Shown piece by piece: positions 6,003 to 6,152 of a DNA stretch of 6,152 nucleotides; positions within the stretch are counted from its first letter, which is position 1, and each line of letters begins with the position of its first letter. This stretch comes from an uncultured bacterium. Lineage in GTDB: Bacteria > Actinomycetota > Actinomycetes > S36-B12. The stretch is from contig CAJBMR010000333.1 of NCBI GenBank assembly GCA_903954205.1, positions 1 to 6,152 of the forward strand, read 5' to 3'. The notes under the pieces are model-generated. The model was not told the DNA's origin. It searched no databases and was given only the letters and a program-made list of their open reading frames with translations. A program made the translations under genes and the position numbers.

Positions 6003-6011
6003 TGCTACCGT
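6003..6011 (+). promoter_or_regulatory. Candidate extended -10 promoter for the gene at 6020
   Basis: TGCTACCGT is an extended -10 (TG, one base, TACCGT). The ATG at 6020 begins 9 bases after its last T, so the transcript would start at or within one or two bases of the ATG. No Shine-Dalgarno lies between, which fits a leaderless mRNA. Confidence 0.45.
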
Positions 6012-6019
6012 CCAGTCCC

Positions 6020-6152
6020 ATGGGGCACCAGGCCGCGCGCAAACGCGCCATCGCTTGGGGAGCCGCGGCCCTCGCCCTCGCCGGCCTCGTCGGGACAGCA
6101 CTCCCCGCCAGCGCCGACCCCGAAGTGGCACGGTCCCCAACAACGCGCCAGG
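6020..6152 (+). CDS. N-terminus of a secreted protein (partial)
   Basis: An ATG at 6020 opens a frame that stays open for 44 codons to the right edge of the window. It begins with a basic stretch (A-A-R-K-R, residues 5-9), then a hydrophobic core at about 11-28, then L-P-A-S-A-D-P. This is a classical Sec signal peptide with probable cleavage after A-S-A, before Asp33. The mature part visible (D-P-E-V-A-R-S-P) is too short to classify. In other actinobacteria secreted NlpC/P60 cell-wall peptidases occur near the qcr genes and often begin with a similar A-D-P stretch, so that is a possible identity, but nothing here proves it. Confidence 0.6.
   Translation, partial: MGHQAARKRAIAWGAAALALAGLVGTALPASADPEVARSPTTRQ

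Noticed and set aside
5253..6143. Open frame of 296 codons on the minus strand across the deaminase 3' end
   Set aside because: Arg/Gly-rich shadow frame that also crosses the terminator and the next gene's signal-peptide region; no motif supports it.

Overview
The window is high-GC DNA with strong G/C preference at third codon positions, GTG starts, GC-rich terminators and leaderless-looking genes. Together with the gene order ctaE-qcrC-qcrA-qcrB this points firmly to an actinobacterium (Actinomycetota). I cannot fix the family or genus from sequence alone.

Layout: positions 1-80 carry the first 26 codons of a minus-strand gene, probably a receiver/response-regulator-like protein, diverging from the main operon. 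Positions 81-156 are the divergent control region, with a perfect 7-bp inverted repeat. From 157 to about 4480 runs the respiratory operon: ctaE (subunit III of aa3 cytochrome c oxidase), qcrC (membrane-anchored dihaem cytochrome c), qcrA (three-helix Rieske iron-sulfur protein) and qcrB (cytochrome b). qcrC/qcrA and qcrA/qcrB overlap by ATGA. These proteins belong to the obligate actinobacterial bcc-aa3 supercomplex: menaquinol is oxidised at QcrB/QcrA, electrons pass through the two haems of QcrC directly to the oxidase, and CtaE is a structural subunit of that oxidase. The other oxidase genes (ctaC, ctaD, ctaF) are not in this window.

qcrB has no stop codon where the conserved protein should end. 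Its frame stays open through a strong terminator hairpin at 4482-4518 and into the next gene, closing only at 5012-5014. Loss of one base at 4482 would create TGA exactly at the expected end, so this is either a sequence error or a real stop-loss.

From 4602 to 5933 lies a gene with its own candidate promoter. It encodes a 443-residue protein with a twin-arginine signal, a zinc-dependent deaminase-type active site (HGE plus PCxxC) and an unassigned C-terminal half of about 220 residues. An exported protein of the cytidine/adenosine deaminase type is unusual, and this is the least understood part of the window. It ends in a second terminator (5944-5971) nearly identical in sequence to the one after qcrB. 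At 6020 a further gene starts, probably leaderless, encoding a secreted protein cut off by the window end.

No tRNA, rRNA, CRISPR array, insertion sequence or transposase was seen. No gene-free stretch exceeds about 90 bases.
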